Positions 14,667 to 23,287 of a stretch of DNA of 44,551 bases are shown in pieces. A program made the translations under genes and the position numbers. The notes beneath the pieces were generated by a model. It searched no databases, was not told where the DNA came from, and saw only the letters and a list, made by a program, of their open reading frames with translations. The stretch comes from a bacterium (GTDB lineage: Bacteria; Verrucomicrobiota; Kiritimatiellia; RFP12; UBA1067). Location of the stretch: positions 1 to 44,551 of the forward strand of contig JAUNMP010000017.1 of NCBI GenBank assembly GCA_030537465.1, in the 5' to 3' direction. Every line of letters begins with the position of its first letter. The first letter of the stretch is position 1.

Positions 14667-16364
14667 ATGAACAAATTGACCATTACCGAACGCGCAAAAT
14701 CGCTCGCGCGCGATTTCATCGACAACGAGAAGCAGTTCCAGCTCGGCTTTCTGCCGACGGAGCAGTCGAACCCGATCACGGCGACGCTGGAGGAGGACTT
14801 CAAGCGCTCGACCTGGGCGGGCGTCCAATGCCTTCAGCGCGGCGACCGGCAGATGCCGATCACGATGCGCCACGTCTTTTCCTCGCCGCAGTTCCGCGCG
14901 CTGGTCGACTCGATGGTGGAGACGGTGACGGGTCCGAAAGGCCGCATCATCTTCTCCGGCTGCGGCGCGACGGGACGCCTCTCGATCCTTCTCGAGTCGA
15001 TGTGGCGCGACTTCTTCCATCGGCGCGCGGCGGAACTCACGCCGGAGGAACTGAAGCTCGCGGACCGTTCGGCGTCCATCATGACCGGCGGCGACTTCGC
15101 GCTCATTCGTTCGGTGGAGTTCTTCGAGGACTATGCCGAGGGCGGTCGCCGTCAGGCCGAGGCCCTGCGGGTGGGCGAAGGGGACACCTTCGTCGCGATC
15201 ACGGAGGGGGGCGAGACGTCGTCGGTTCTCGGAACGCTCAAGTACGCGGCGGAACATGGGGCGCGCTGCTTCCTCGTCTTCAACAACCCGGCCGATCTTC
15301 TGCGTGGATTCCTGGACCGCTGCCGCGAGGCGATTGACAATCCGAAAGTCACGGTGATCGACCTCTACTGCGGGTCGATGTCCGTGGCCGGCTCGACGCG
15401 CATGCAGGCGACGAGTTCGGAGCAGCTGCTCGGGTCCTGCGCGCTCGAGGCCGCGCTTTGCCGCGTGCTGCCGCGCTTCGCGAAGGAGACGGCGGCGGAC
15501 TACACGCTCGCCTTCGAGAAGCTGCTCGCGGGACTCGAATCCGATGCGGGCCGCCAGATGATCGCCGACCAGATCGCCTTTGAGAAGGGTGTCTACGAGG
15601 CGGGCGGACGGATCACCTATCTTGCGGACAAGTGCATGCTCGACCTCTTCACGGACACGACGGAACGTGCGCCGACGTTCATGATCCCGCCGCTGCGCTC
15701 CAGCCGCGAGAAGGGCTTCTCCCAGAGCTGGGCGTTCGTGAAGAATCCCCTCCATGCGACGGAGGAATGCTGGTCTGAGATGATGCGCCGCCGTCCGCGC
15801 TGCCTCGAGTTCACGGCGGACGACGCCCGTTCGCTGGGGATGCCGCAGAGCTTCATCGACCATCCGCCGCTGATCAAGTACTCCGATCTCGTCACCTACA
15901 TGATCGGCAACGAACCGGCCCCCGAGCGCATCGAGGGCTATCCCCGCGCCGCGGCGGTCGTGCTGAACGTGCCGGGCGCGGATCCGTCGTTCGCGGCGGC
16001 GGCGAAGCAGATGGCGTCCGCCTGGCCGGAACAGCGTGATTTCACGTTCGCGTTCCCGATCGACGACTCGCCGCTGGAAATCTGGAAGCACCTCGCGGTG
16101 AAGCTCGCCTTCAACTGCCTGTCGACTGGGACGATGGCGGCGATGGGGCGCATCGCCGGCAACTGGATGAGCTGGGTGTCGATGTCGAACAAGAAGCTGA
16201 TCGACCGCTGCATCCGGCTGCTCGTCGAGTTGGGCAAGGTCGACTACGAGACGGCGGCGCAGACGATCTTCGCCGCACAGGAGTGGATTGCCGCGCAGGA
16301 CTGGTCGAAGTCCGAGGAGCCGTCCCCCGTGCAGGTAGCGCTCGCCGCGCTTCGCCGGGCATAA
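14667..16364 (+). CDS. Double SIS-domain protein of the GCKR/MurQ family
   Basis: 565-residue cytoplasmic protein with two sugar-isomerase (SIS) domains. The first resembles MurNAc-6-phosphate etherase: SGCGATGRLS (97-106) matches the phosphate-binding loop, GGDFALIRSVEFFED matches the GG-AL-VEG-ED catalytic block, and GSTRM (242-246) matches the GSTRMK motif. The C-terminal half carries a second, more divergent SIS domain, giving a length close to animal glucokinase regulatory protein rather than the roughly 300 residues of MurQ. It likely binds or acts on a phosphorylated (possibly lactylated) sugar taken up by the adjacent MFS transporter; activity is inferred. Shine-Dalgarno GAGAGAGGA precedes the ATG. 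Confidence 0.75.
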   Translation: MNKLTITERAKSLARDFIDNEKQFQLGFLPTEQSNPITATLEEDFKRSTWAGVQCLQRGDRQMPITMRHVFSSPQFRALVDSMVETVTGPKGRIIFSGCGATGRLSILLESMWRDFFHRRAAELTPEELKLADRSASIMTGGDFALIRSVEFFEDYAEGGRRQAEALRVGEGDTFVAITEGGETSSVLGTLKYAAEHGARCFLVFNNPADLLRGFLDRCREAIDNPKVTVIDLYCGSMSVAGSTRMQATSSEQLLGSCALEAALCRVLPRFAKETAADYTLAFEKLLAGLESDAGRQMIADQIAFEKGVYEAGGRITYLADKCMLDLFTDTTERAPTFMIPPLRSSREKGFSQSWAFVKNPLHATEECWSEMMRRRPRCLEFTADDARSLGMPQSFIDHPPLIKYSDLVTYMIGNEPAPERIEGYPRAAAVVLNVPGADPSFAAAAKQMASAWPEQRDFTFAFPIDDSPLEIWKHLAVKLAFNCLSTGTMAAMGRIAGNWMSWVSMSNKKLIDRCIRLLVELGKVDYETAAQTIFAAQEWIAAQDWSKSEEPSPVQVALAALRRA

Positions 16365-16389
16365 TGTTGTGCACGTGGAAGGAGTGACG

Positions 16390-18435
16390 ATGGTCAAGAG
16401 GGGATTCATTCTGTGCGGACTGTCTCTCGCGGTGGCCGCTGCGTGGGCGGCGGAGCCGTTCCGTCTAGGGGATGCGGAACTCGGGTTCTCCATCCGCTTG
16501 TCGACGTTCGGCAGTTCGAATCGCGTCGAGCAGTCCGCGCGGCCGGAATCGATGCGGACGCGGACGGTCACGGTTGCGGGAGACCGCACGACCGTGACGT
16601 GGAAGGGGCATCCCGTATTCGGCGCGGAGTTCGCCGTCGTTGTGACGTTGGACCTGCTTGAGGAGGGGTGCTGGCGGTACGCGCTGTCGTGGCGGGACAA
16701 CGTCTGCCCGCTCCCCGGGGCGGAGGTCAAATTCCCGATGCTGACCGTTCCGCGAACGGACGAGACGCGGCTCTTCGTACCGGACCACAACGGCAAGATC
16801 CTCATCCCCGACTGGACAGACGCGAAACCGGGCAAGTGCCTTGCGCGGAACCGTCCCTACGGCATCCACTTCGCCGCGGCGTTGACGCCGAGGGCAAGCT
16901 GGTATGTCGACCAGCGCGGCGACGCCCGTCTCGAATCGGCCTTCTTCGAGCTACGGAACGGAACGGCGCCCCATCAAGTCTGTGTAAGTGCAGGCTGGGA
17001 GCCGCCCGCGCGCGCCTCCTCGGCGGGGGAACTGCCGTTCACGGGCGTCATCGCACGGCTCTCCCGGCCCAGCTGGTGGGAGGCGACGATGCGCTATGCG
17101 GCCTGGGCGCGCCGGCAGCCGTGGGTTGCGGCGGCGAAGTCCCGTGACTTCTCGCGTCTGCGCGACATCGGCTTCTGGTTCTGGAACCGGGGCGCCGCGG
17201 AGAAGGTCATCTCCCCGGTCGAGCGCTTCCAGAAGGATTCCGGCGTCCCCTGCGCGCTGGACTGGTACTGGTGGCACGACATCCCCTATGATTCCTATTT
17301 TCCGAATTTCTGGCCGCCGCGCGAGGGCGAAGAGACGTTTCGCGCGGCAATTGCGCGCTGCGCGAAGGCGGGGATCTTCCTGCAGGTGTACACGAATGGC
17401 GTGACGTGGGACATGGACGACGAGAGCTGGCACGAAGGCGGCGAAGAGGGCGTCGTCCGCAAGGCGGACGGCAGCGTCTACGCCCGTGCGTTCAATCGCT
17501 TCAACCGTCACCGGCTCTCCTGGATGTGCGCGACGAACACCCGCTTCCAGGATCGGCTCTGCGGGGTCTATCGGAAACTTGCCGCGGCGGGGCTTCCAGG
17601 CATCTACATGGATATGATCGGGTGCGCCACGTATGAACCGTGCTTTGCGACGGATCACGGCCATGTTCCCGGCGGCGGCCGCTACATGGCCGACGGCTAT
17701 CGGGCGTTCGCGCGACGCGTGCGGCTTGAGAATCCCGGCGTGATCCTCTCGACGGAAGAACCGAACGAGACGTATCTCGAAACGTTCGACGCGGTCATCT
17801 CCCTGCAGACGAATGGCGAGCGGTTCAGAAATGCCGACGACCGTCGCGTCTTCGTGCCGGCGCATCACGCCGTCTACCATGGCGCCCAGGCGCTTTTCGG
17901 GTCCTTCGCCATGGTGCACGGCGTCCCCGCCTTCGACGAGAAGTGGCCGAAGGACGGGAAGTGGAAGGTGGAGAAGGACTGGAAGGCGCTCTTTCCCGAC
18001 CAGTTCGCGATCGAAGTGGCGCGCGGCGTGACCTGGGGCATGCAGCCGATGGTGCACAATTTCCTGCCCGAGAACGCGGACGATCCGCGTTACGCGGAGG
18101 ACTACAAGCTGATGGTCGAGACGGCACGCTTCTATTGGGCGAACCGCGATCTGCTGTTCGACGGCGAGATGCTGGATCCCGGGGAACTGACCTGTGCCAC
18201 GCACCCCGTGGACTTCCTCAGCCGCAGCACCTATGCGCGCGAAGGAGAGTACAAGGTGACGCACCGGGACGGCCTGGAGTCCGTTCTGCATTCCGTGTGG
18301 CGTGCGCCGTCCGGACGCAAGGCCGTCATTCTGTTCAACTGGACGCGGAAGGAACAGTCTTTCAGCTTGAAGACGCCGGACGTCGAGTCGTCGGGACGGA
18401 TTCTGGCGCGGAGTTGGAAAATCGTGGCATTTTGA
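16390..18435 (+). CDS. Secreted TIM-barrel glycosidase-like protein (DUF6259-like)
   Basis: 681-residue secreted protein; signal peptide at about 1-20 (LCGLSLAVAAAWAAE). The N-terminal half is a beta-sandwich, followed by a TIM-barrel-like region with DWYWWHDIPYDSYFP, GIYMDMIG (Asp408) and STEEPNE (Glu456-457), and a C-terminal beta domain. The overall look matches uncharacterised glycosidase-like proteins annotated as DUF6259 in PVC bacteria; I make that match from memory of the pattern. Asp408 and the Glu pair are the best catalytic candidates. The ATG at 16390 has GGAAGGAG 5 nt upstream. The gene lies in the MFS/SIS operon. Confidence 0.6.
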   Translation: MVKRGFILCGLSLAVAAAWAAEPFRLGDAELGFSIRLSTFGSSNRVEQSARPESMRTRTVTVAGDRTTVTWKGHPVFGAEFAVVVTLDLLEEGCWRYALSWRDNVCPLPGAEVKFPMLTVPRTDETRLFVPDHNGKILIPDWTDAKPGKCLARNRPYGIHFAAALTPRASWYVDQRGDARLESAFFELRNGTAPHQVCVSAGWEPPARASSAGELPFTGVIARLSRPSWWEATMRYAAWARRQPWVAAAKSRDFSRLRDIGFWFWNRGAAEKVISPVERFQKDSGVPCALDWYWWHDIPYDSYFPNFWPPREGEETFRAAIARCAKAGIFLQVYTNGVTWDMDDESWHEGGEEGVVRKADGSVYARAFNRFNRHRLSWMCATNTRFQDRLCGVYRKLAAAGLPGIYMDMIGCATYEPCFATDHGHVPGGGRYMADGYRAFARRVRLENPGVILSTEEPNETYLETFDAVISLQTNGERFRNADDRRVFVPAHHAVYHGAQALFGSFAMVHGVPAFDEKWPKDGKWKVEKDWKALFPDQFAIEVARGVTWGMQPMVHNFLPENADDPRYAEDYKLMVETARFYWANRDLLFDGEMLDPGELTCATHPVDFLSRSTYAREGEYKVTHRDGLESVLHSVWRAPSGRKAVILFNWTRKEQSFSLKTPDVESSGRILARSWKIVAF

Positions 18436-18470
18436 TGGTTTCGGAGAGGTCTAAAAAAGGGAGCATTGAT

Positions 18471-21400
18471 ATGAAGATGAAATGGACATTCGTCGTGGCG
18501 CTGGCCGCCACCGCGGTTTTTGCCGATTCTTCTTTGGAGTGGACGGTCGATCAGTCCGGCAGTCTGGAACTGGACGGCACGGTCACCATCACGGTCCCCG
18601 CAGGAAAGAGCGTCATCTGCTCGGGCGTGCTCTCCGGCACCGGAAAGCTCGTCAAGGAAGGAGCGGGGAACTTGACGCTCTCCGCCAACAACACCTATTC
18701 GGGCGGCACGCAGATCAACGAGGGCAAGCTCTTTGGCACAAGCGACAATCCGTTCGGTTCCGATCACGCGAACAATCCGATCTTCGTGAATACGGATTTG
18801 ACCGACGGTCGGAATTGCAGCAGCGACACCTCGACGGCCGTCGTCTTCGCAAAGGCCGGAACAAAGGATAAATACCAGACCTACGGCTATCCGATCACCT
18901 GTTCGGCCTGGTCGCGGCATGGCGCCCGGCCGGGGAGCAAGGACAACGCGGGACGCGGATCGGGAACCCTCTACAACATCGCCTTTGGCGAGGGCTACAT
19001 TCAGTTGACGGGCGACATCACGGGGGGCGACATTTCAATCCGCTGTGGCACGATCGGAACGAGCTGGGCGGGCAATCCGCCCCTCAAGAACACGCCGAAG
19101 ATTTCGGGCAACGTGACAGCAGAGGGGGGCGCATTGGCGCTGTCTTCCCGTGCCCAGGAGTTCGGATTCTCCGGTGTCGTCAAGGTCGGCGCGGTCTACC
19201 ATCCGATTTCAGCCGACTATCCGACCGTCTCCAAGTTCTCGAATGCCGCAAATGAAATCGGCTGGGTCGACTGTGGACGCTTCAATTCCGGCGGTGGCGT
19301 GACCGCGGCCGCCGCCGGGGCGTTGAAGGGTGCCATTCTCATCTCGACAACCGAGAACTTCACATTTGACACCGAGCGTCAACGTTCGCAGAATTTCACT
19401 CTCGGAAACTACGACCAGACCATCAACTATCCGACAATCGATTTTGTGGGTGCAACGCCGCGCCTCCCGTCGGCATCTGTTGGAATGCCCGGCTCCATCC
19501 ATACGATTGCGTGTGGAAAGACGCTGACGATGGCGGCCACCGCGACGGCCACAAACGACTGGCTCTTCTCCTCCACGGCCGCCGCCGCCTCGCTGGTGTG
19601 GGATCCGCAGGGCGATTTTTGGCTCCACAATGTGTCGCGCGCCCATGCCATCGGCGGCACGATCACGGTCAATCGCGGCGGTTTCTCGATGGACGAGAAC
19701 TGTACCTTCTCGAATGTCACGGCGATTGTCGTAGGGGAGAATGCGGTCTTTTCGAACGTCTGCGCCTTTGCTGGATCCCTCAAGAAATTGACCTCCTTGG
19801 CATTGGGGACGGGGGCGAAGGTCTACCTGCCATCCCAGTCCATCGTGCCGGGCTCCGTTTCGTTGAGCCTGCAGTCGAGTTCCGAAGTGATTTTCGAGGA
19901 GGGAACGCCGTCCGTGGTCTTCAATGACGTCAAACGTGATGGAAGCTTCCTTCCCGCCGGCACCTTTTCGCCGACATCGCTTCCACAGGTCAGAGGTGCC
20001 GAGACCGTCGTCGTCGCCAATGGGGCCGGAGCCGTCGACGCTGTTTGGGATGGCGGCGGTGGCGACGACCGAAAAATGACCACGGCCGCGAACTGGGAGG
20101 GGGACGTGGCTCCCAATTTCAACGAATCGACCGTCAATGCGACCTTTGCGGCGGAGGGGACCGAGGCCGTCGTCGAGACGGACACGTCGCTGAACAGAAT
20201 CGTCTTCGACGCGCCCGGAGATTTCACGCTCTCGTCTTCGTCTGCCGACGCCCATGTCCAGGTGATGGCCGGCATCCTGGGTGTCGACAAGCCACAGGAA
20301 CAGACGTGCACGTACACGCTCGCCACGCCGTTGATGCTTCCGTTCAACCAGGACTGGGTCTTCGGAACGAATGCCTGTCTGGTCGTCGACGGACCGGTTT
20401 CCGATTTGGGAGTGGAGGGCGTTTCCGTCACGATCAATGTCTCCTGCTTCAATCCCATCTGGTTCAAGGGACATGGCGAGACGGGGTTCAAAGGGACGTG
20501 GAACTTCCCCAACAGGAGATATCCCGAAGATTCTCGAAACTACTATACGCCGTGTGTTTTCGCCACGGGCGTCGAGCCCTTTGGCGGTTCACAGGCTACC
20601 GTGTCGATTGCCGGAGGCCTCCAGAGCGGAACGATTCTGAACTCTTCGGCTCTGACGACGGGATCGGCGGCCGCCTATTCGCTGGTCGCCTCGAACGCGA
20701 CCATTTCGTCGAAGATCGCCTACCCGTATTCGTCGAACGAAGATCGCTATGGGGCGCGGATTCGGAGTCTGCACAACACGACCAATGTGTTCAACGGCCC
20801 GATTGTCAACGTCCGCGATATCGTGTATGGTGAAAATTCCTGCCTGACCTTCAACGGCCCGGTTTCAATCCACAAGAACGACATCGGTACAGACCACTCG
20901 CTGTGCTTCAAATTCAATACGTCTGGCGGTTCCGACGCGAACTTGAAGAAGTCGAAGGTCATTTTCAATGGGCGCGTCGTCTTCCCGGATGGAACGCAGC
21001 GTCAGGCGGACATGAACCAGATGGAGTACGCGGAATTCCAGTTCAATGCCGCGAGCAACGTGATGGCCAGAATCGGAAATGCGGATCGCTATTTTCAGGT
21101 TCGCACAGGTTGTGATTATGCCCTTGCGGATGGTCGCACGGCAATCGACTTCCGCAAAAACGAAATCTCCTGTCTCCATTTGGACGGCCACTCTCAGCAC
21201 CTCGGCAACCTCTCCGCCGGACATGCCAAAACGGAAATCACGACGACGGCGCCGTGCGAGCTGCGCATCTCCCAGACGAACGACGTCACCTATCTGGGCA
21301 AGTTCGACGATCGGATCACCTTGGCGAAGGACGGTTCGGCGACGCTGACCTGGAAGCAGTCGCTGGGCGCCTCCCTGCGTCTCCTCGACGGCACGCTGGC

Positions 21401-21656
21401 CCTCGACGGAGGCGTCTCCCCGGCTGCGGCGACCAATTCGGTCGTGACCTTTGCCGGCGGCCGTCTTTCGCTGGCGTCGGACGCTAGGGTGTTCAAGGCC
21501 TACTACAGGGATGCCGATGGCGAAATCAAACCGCTCAAGGTGGGCTCATACCACGCCGGGGACGCTTCCGCAATCGGCAACTGCCTTCTTGGCGAAGGGA
21601 ATCTGGTCGTGAAGAAGTCCGACATCCCCTCCGGCTTCCTGATTCTCTTCAAATAA
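18471..21656 (+). CDS. Large secreted autotransporter-type beta-strand-repeat protein (2)
   Basis: 1061-residue secreted protein. Signal peptide MKMKWTFVVALAATAVFA; the ATG at 18471 has AAAAGGGAG upstream. Residues 54-90 hold a near-ideal autotransporter-associated beta-strand repeat (GAGNLTLSANNTYSGGT). Around residue 523 is a WDG...NWEG module shared with the protein at 51-3710. Later stretches (NTTNVFNGPIV, FGGSQATVSIAGG) also have counterparts in that protein. The C-terminus ends GEGNLVV then SGFLILFK, like the GAGTLFV...LTLILR end of its paralogue. There is no outer-membrane barrel. It lies within the sugar-utilisation operon, so a glycan-binding or surface-display role is inferred. Confidence 0.8.
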   Translation: MKMKWTFVVALAATAVFADSSLEWTVDQSGSLELDGTVTITVPAGKSVICSGVLSGTGKLVKEGAGNLTLSANNTYSGGTQINEGKLFGTSDNPFGSDHANNPIFVNTDLTDGRNCSSDTSTAVVFAKAGTKDKYQTYGYPITCSAWSRHGARPGSKDNAGRGSGTLYNIAFGEGYIQLTGDITGGDISIRCGTIGTSWAGNPPLKNTPKISGNVTAEGGALALSSRAQEFGFSGVVKVGAVYHPISADYPTVSKFSNAANEIGWVDCGRFNSGGGVTAAAAGALKGAILISTTENFTFDTERQRSQNFTLGNYDQTINYPTIDFVGATPRLPSASVGMPGSIHTIACGKTLTMAATATATNDWLFSSTAAAASLVWDPQGDFWLHNVSRAHAIGGTITVNRGGFSMDENCTFSNVTAIVVGENAVFSNVCAFAGSLKKLTSLALGTGAKVYLPSQSIVPGSVSLSLQSSSEVIFEEGTPSVVFNDVKRDGSFLPAGTFSPTSLPQVRGAETVVVANGAGAVDAVWDGGGGDDRKMTTAANWEGDVAPNFNESTVNATFAAEGTEAVVETDTSLNRIVFDAPGDFTLSSSSADAHVQVMAGILGVDKPQEQTCTYTLATPLMLPFNQDWVFGTNACLVVDGPVSDLGVEGVSVTINVSCFNPIWFKGHGETGFKGTWNFPNRRYPEDSRNYYTPCVFATGVEPFGGSQATVSIAGGLQSGTILNSSALTTGSAAAYSLVASNATISSKIAYPYSSNEDRYGARIRSLHNTTNVFNGPIVNVRDIVYGENSCLTFNGPVSIHKNDIGTDHSLCFKFNTSGGSDANLKKSKVIFNGRVVFPDGTQRQADMNQMEYAEFQFNAASNVMARIGNADRYFQVRTGCDYALADGRTAIDFRKNEISCLHLDGHSQHLGNLSAGHAKTEITTTAPCELRISQTNDVTYLGKFDDRITLAKDGSATLTWKQSLGASLRLLDGTLALDGGVSPAAATNSVVTFAGGRLSLASDARVFKAYYRDADGEIKPLKVGSYHAGDASAIGNCLLGEGNLVVKKSDIPSGFLILFK

Positions 21657-21707
21657 TTCCTGTCTGAAGGGAGCGTTCTGTTGTTGGAAGGAGATTGAGC
21701 TCAAGGT

Positions 21708-22874
21708 ATGAAGACGCTGAAAGTCATGAGCGAGGCCCAGTTCCTCGCGGGCGAGGACGCCCGCGGCGTTCTCGTCGTGCTGGAGCCGGAGACGGAGCTG
21801 ACAAACGGGCATCTCGACGCCCTGGTGGCGCGCGACGTTGTGGGCTTTGTGAGCGATTTCACCGCGGATCGATTTGAAAAGCCGGACGAGACACCGGTCT
21901 TGTCCTATGACAAGGCGCGTTATGCGAATCTGCTCGCGATATCCGTCTCGCCGCGGCAAGGCGTCCACCTGCGGACGCTCGCCGGCACCGGCTTCCTCAA
22001 GCTGACGGTTGACGGTGCGAATATCATCGAGACCGTGATGCCGCCGGCATCGCCGAAGCGCGACCGCAGTCGTGATCCCGAAATCGACGGCGCCGCGATT
22101 CGCGCCGCCCTTGAAAGCGTGGGCGTGAAGAAGGGCGATACGCTACTCGTCCATTCGTCGCTTTCGGCCTGTGGGCACATCGTCGGCGGCGCGCAGACGA
22201 TCATCACGGCGTTGATCGACACCGTCGGACCGGACGGCAACTTCTTCGTGCCGACGTTTCAACGCTCCGAGTGCTATCTGAATGGCATCAACAAACGCTG
22301 GGACCATCGACCGAGCGACCGGAACGATCGGTCGAGCGAGGCGATCCGCTGGGTCGGCACGTTGCCGCTCGAGTTCCTGCGGCTTTATCCCGAAGCCCCG
22401 CGCGGCGTGCATCTTTCGCATTCCTGGGCGGGCTGGGGACCGCGGGCGGCGGATGTCCTCGCGCGCCAGGTCGAGGACGAGCCGCCGTTTTCGGACAATT
22501 CCTGTCCGATGGTCGTGAAGGAGATGGGGGGCAAGATCCTGCTCTTCGGTTCTCCGGTCGGGCATACTTCGTTTGTCCATTGCTTCGAGACGCATTTCAA
22601 CCTGCCGGGGCTGGGGCCGTCCTACTACGACACGCGCCTCGCCGACGGTACCATCACGTGGAAGTTCGTCCCGAAGGGTCTGCCGGGTCCACGCGAGTTC
22701 TACTCGAAGGACGAAAACGCCCGATTTTTCCGCGAAGCCGTCGCGAGGGGGCTGGAGATCCGCCGGACGCCGCTGGGCGTTGGACGGTTGGCGCTGATGG
22801 ACTGCCGGCAGTTCTGGGAAATCGGCTCCGCGCTCGTCACGGAAGACCCGCGCATCATCATCGGGGACCTCTAA
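21708..22874 (+). CDS. AAC(3)-fold acetyltransferase with N-terminal extension
   Basis: 388 residues. From about residue 125 the protein follows the aminoglycoside 3-N-acetyltransferase fold: KGDTLLVHSSL, GPDGNFFVPTF, and the conserved HLSHSWAGWGPRAADV with its histidines, then GHTSFVHCFE. This family uses acetyl-CoA to acetylate an amino sugar. The first 115-120 residues are an extra domain I do not recognise (VLVVLEPETELTNGHLDAL). Genomic context is sugar metabolism, so acetylation of a catabolic or surface amino sugar is more likely than drug resistance. No signal peptide. A strong GAAGGAGA lies 15 nt before the ATG and a weaker CAAGGT just before it. Confidence 0.72.
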   Translation: MKTLKVMSEAQFLAGEDARGVLVVLEPETELTNGHLDALVARDVVGFVSDFTADRFEKPDETPVLSYDKARYANLLAISVSPRQGVHLRTLAGTGFLKLTVDGANIIETVMPPASPKRDRSRDPEIDGAAIRAALESVGVKKGDTLLVHSSLSACGHIVGGAQTIITALIDTVGPDGNFFVPTFQRSECYLNGINKRWDHRPSDRNDRSSEAIRWVGTLPLEFLRLYPEAPRGVHLSHSWAGWGPRAADVLARQVEDEPPFSDNSCPMVVKEMGGKILLFGSPVGHTSFVHCFETHFNLPGLGPSYYDTRLADGTITWKFVPKGLPGPREFYSKDENARFFREAVARGLEIRRTPLGVGRLALMDCRQFWEIGSALVTEDPRIIIGDL

Positions 22875-22884
22875 GGAGAAGGAA

Positions 22885-23169
22885 ATGAAAAAAAGGCTCT
22901 TCGGGTATAAGTGTGGGTCTGTCTGGGCACTTGGAACGTCCAATTTAGTACGCAGATGCGGAGCATACGCAGATTTTCGACCGAATCGACGTGGCTACAA
23001 CGCCCGCGCCAATGACTTGAATTTGACAATTCTGAGACTTGATTTTGACGCGCGGGCTACGCCACGGTCGATTCGGTCGACGATGCGTCCTGGACCAAGA
23101 CCTTCTGGATGTACGATCTTGGCGAAATCCGATTCCGGCGTAACCCGCGCGCAGATTTCAAGGCCTTGA
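22885..23169 (+). pseudogene. Gene start interrupted by the palindromic element
   Basis: An ATG at 22885 lies 10 nt after the acetyltransferase stop, behind AAGGAGAAGG, where the next operon gene should begin. The first codons read MKKRLFG, typical of a signal peptide, but after six codons the frame runs into the repeat element at 22905. The frame then continues through the element and stops at 23169 with a low-complexity, basic sequence whose tail (ILAKSDSGV) is encoded by a hairpin arm. I interpret the start as the original beginning of the glycosidase gene now starting at 23288. Confidence 0.3.
22978..23079 (+). repeat. Element copy 1, left hairpin
   Basis: Outer arm 22978-23009 pairs with inner arm 23050-23079 around a 40 nt loop. 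Helices: CGACCGAATCGAC with GTCGATTCGGTCG (13 bp, one bulged G next to it), GTGGC with GCCAC, an internal loop TACAAC opposite TAC, then GCCCGCGC with GCGCGGGC. Confidence 0.8.
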
Positions 23170-23221
23170 GATGCCATTGTACAGTCCACGGCGCGGGCGT
23201 TGCCGGATTGGATTTCGCCAA
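23119..23221 (-). repeat. Element copy 1, right hairpin
   Basis: Inverted orientation relative to the left hairpin. Arm 23119-23150 (TTGGCGAAATCCGATT, CCGGC, GTAA, CCCGCGC) pairs with arm 23191-23221 around a 40 nt loop. The internal loop region reads GTAA opposite CGTT, so this copy deviates from the TACAAC/TAC form of the others. One mismatch in the long outer helix. Confidence 0.78.
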
Positions 23222-23287
23222 ATTCTGCGTATGCGAAGCATCCGCGTACTTCATAAAGCCTTCAAAGGCGAAAGGAGACCCACAGTT

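Noticed and set aside
21708..22874. Aminoglycoside resistance gene
   Set aside because: Fold matches, but the extra N-terminal domain and sugar-operon setting make a metabolic substrate more likely.
23080..23118. Coding-like fragment (WTKTFWMYDL) inside element copy 1
   Set aside because: Only about a dozen codons and not shared with copy 2; too short to support as a gene fragment.
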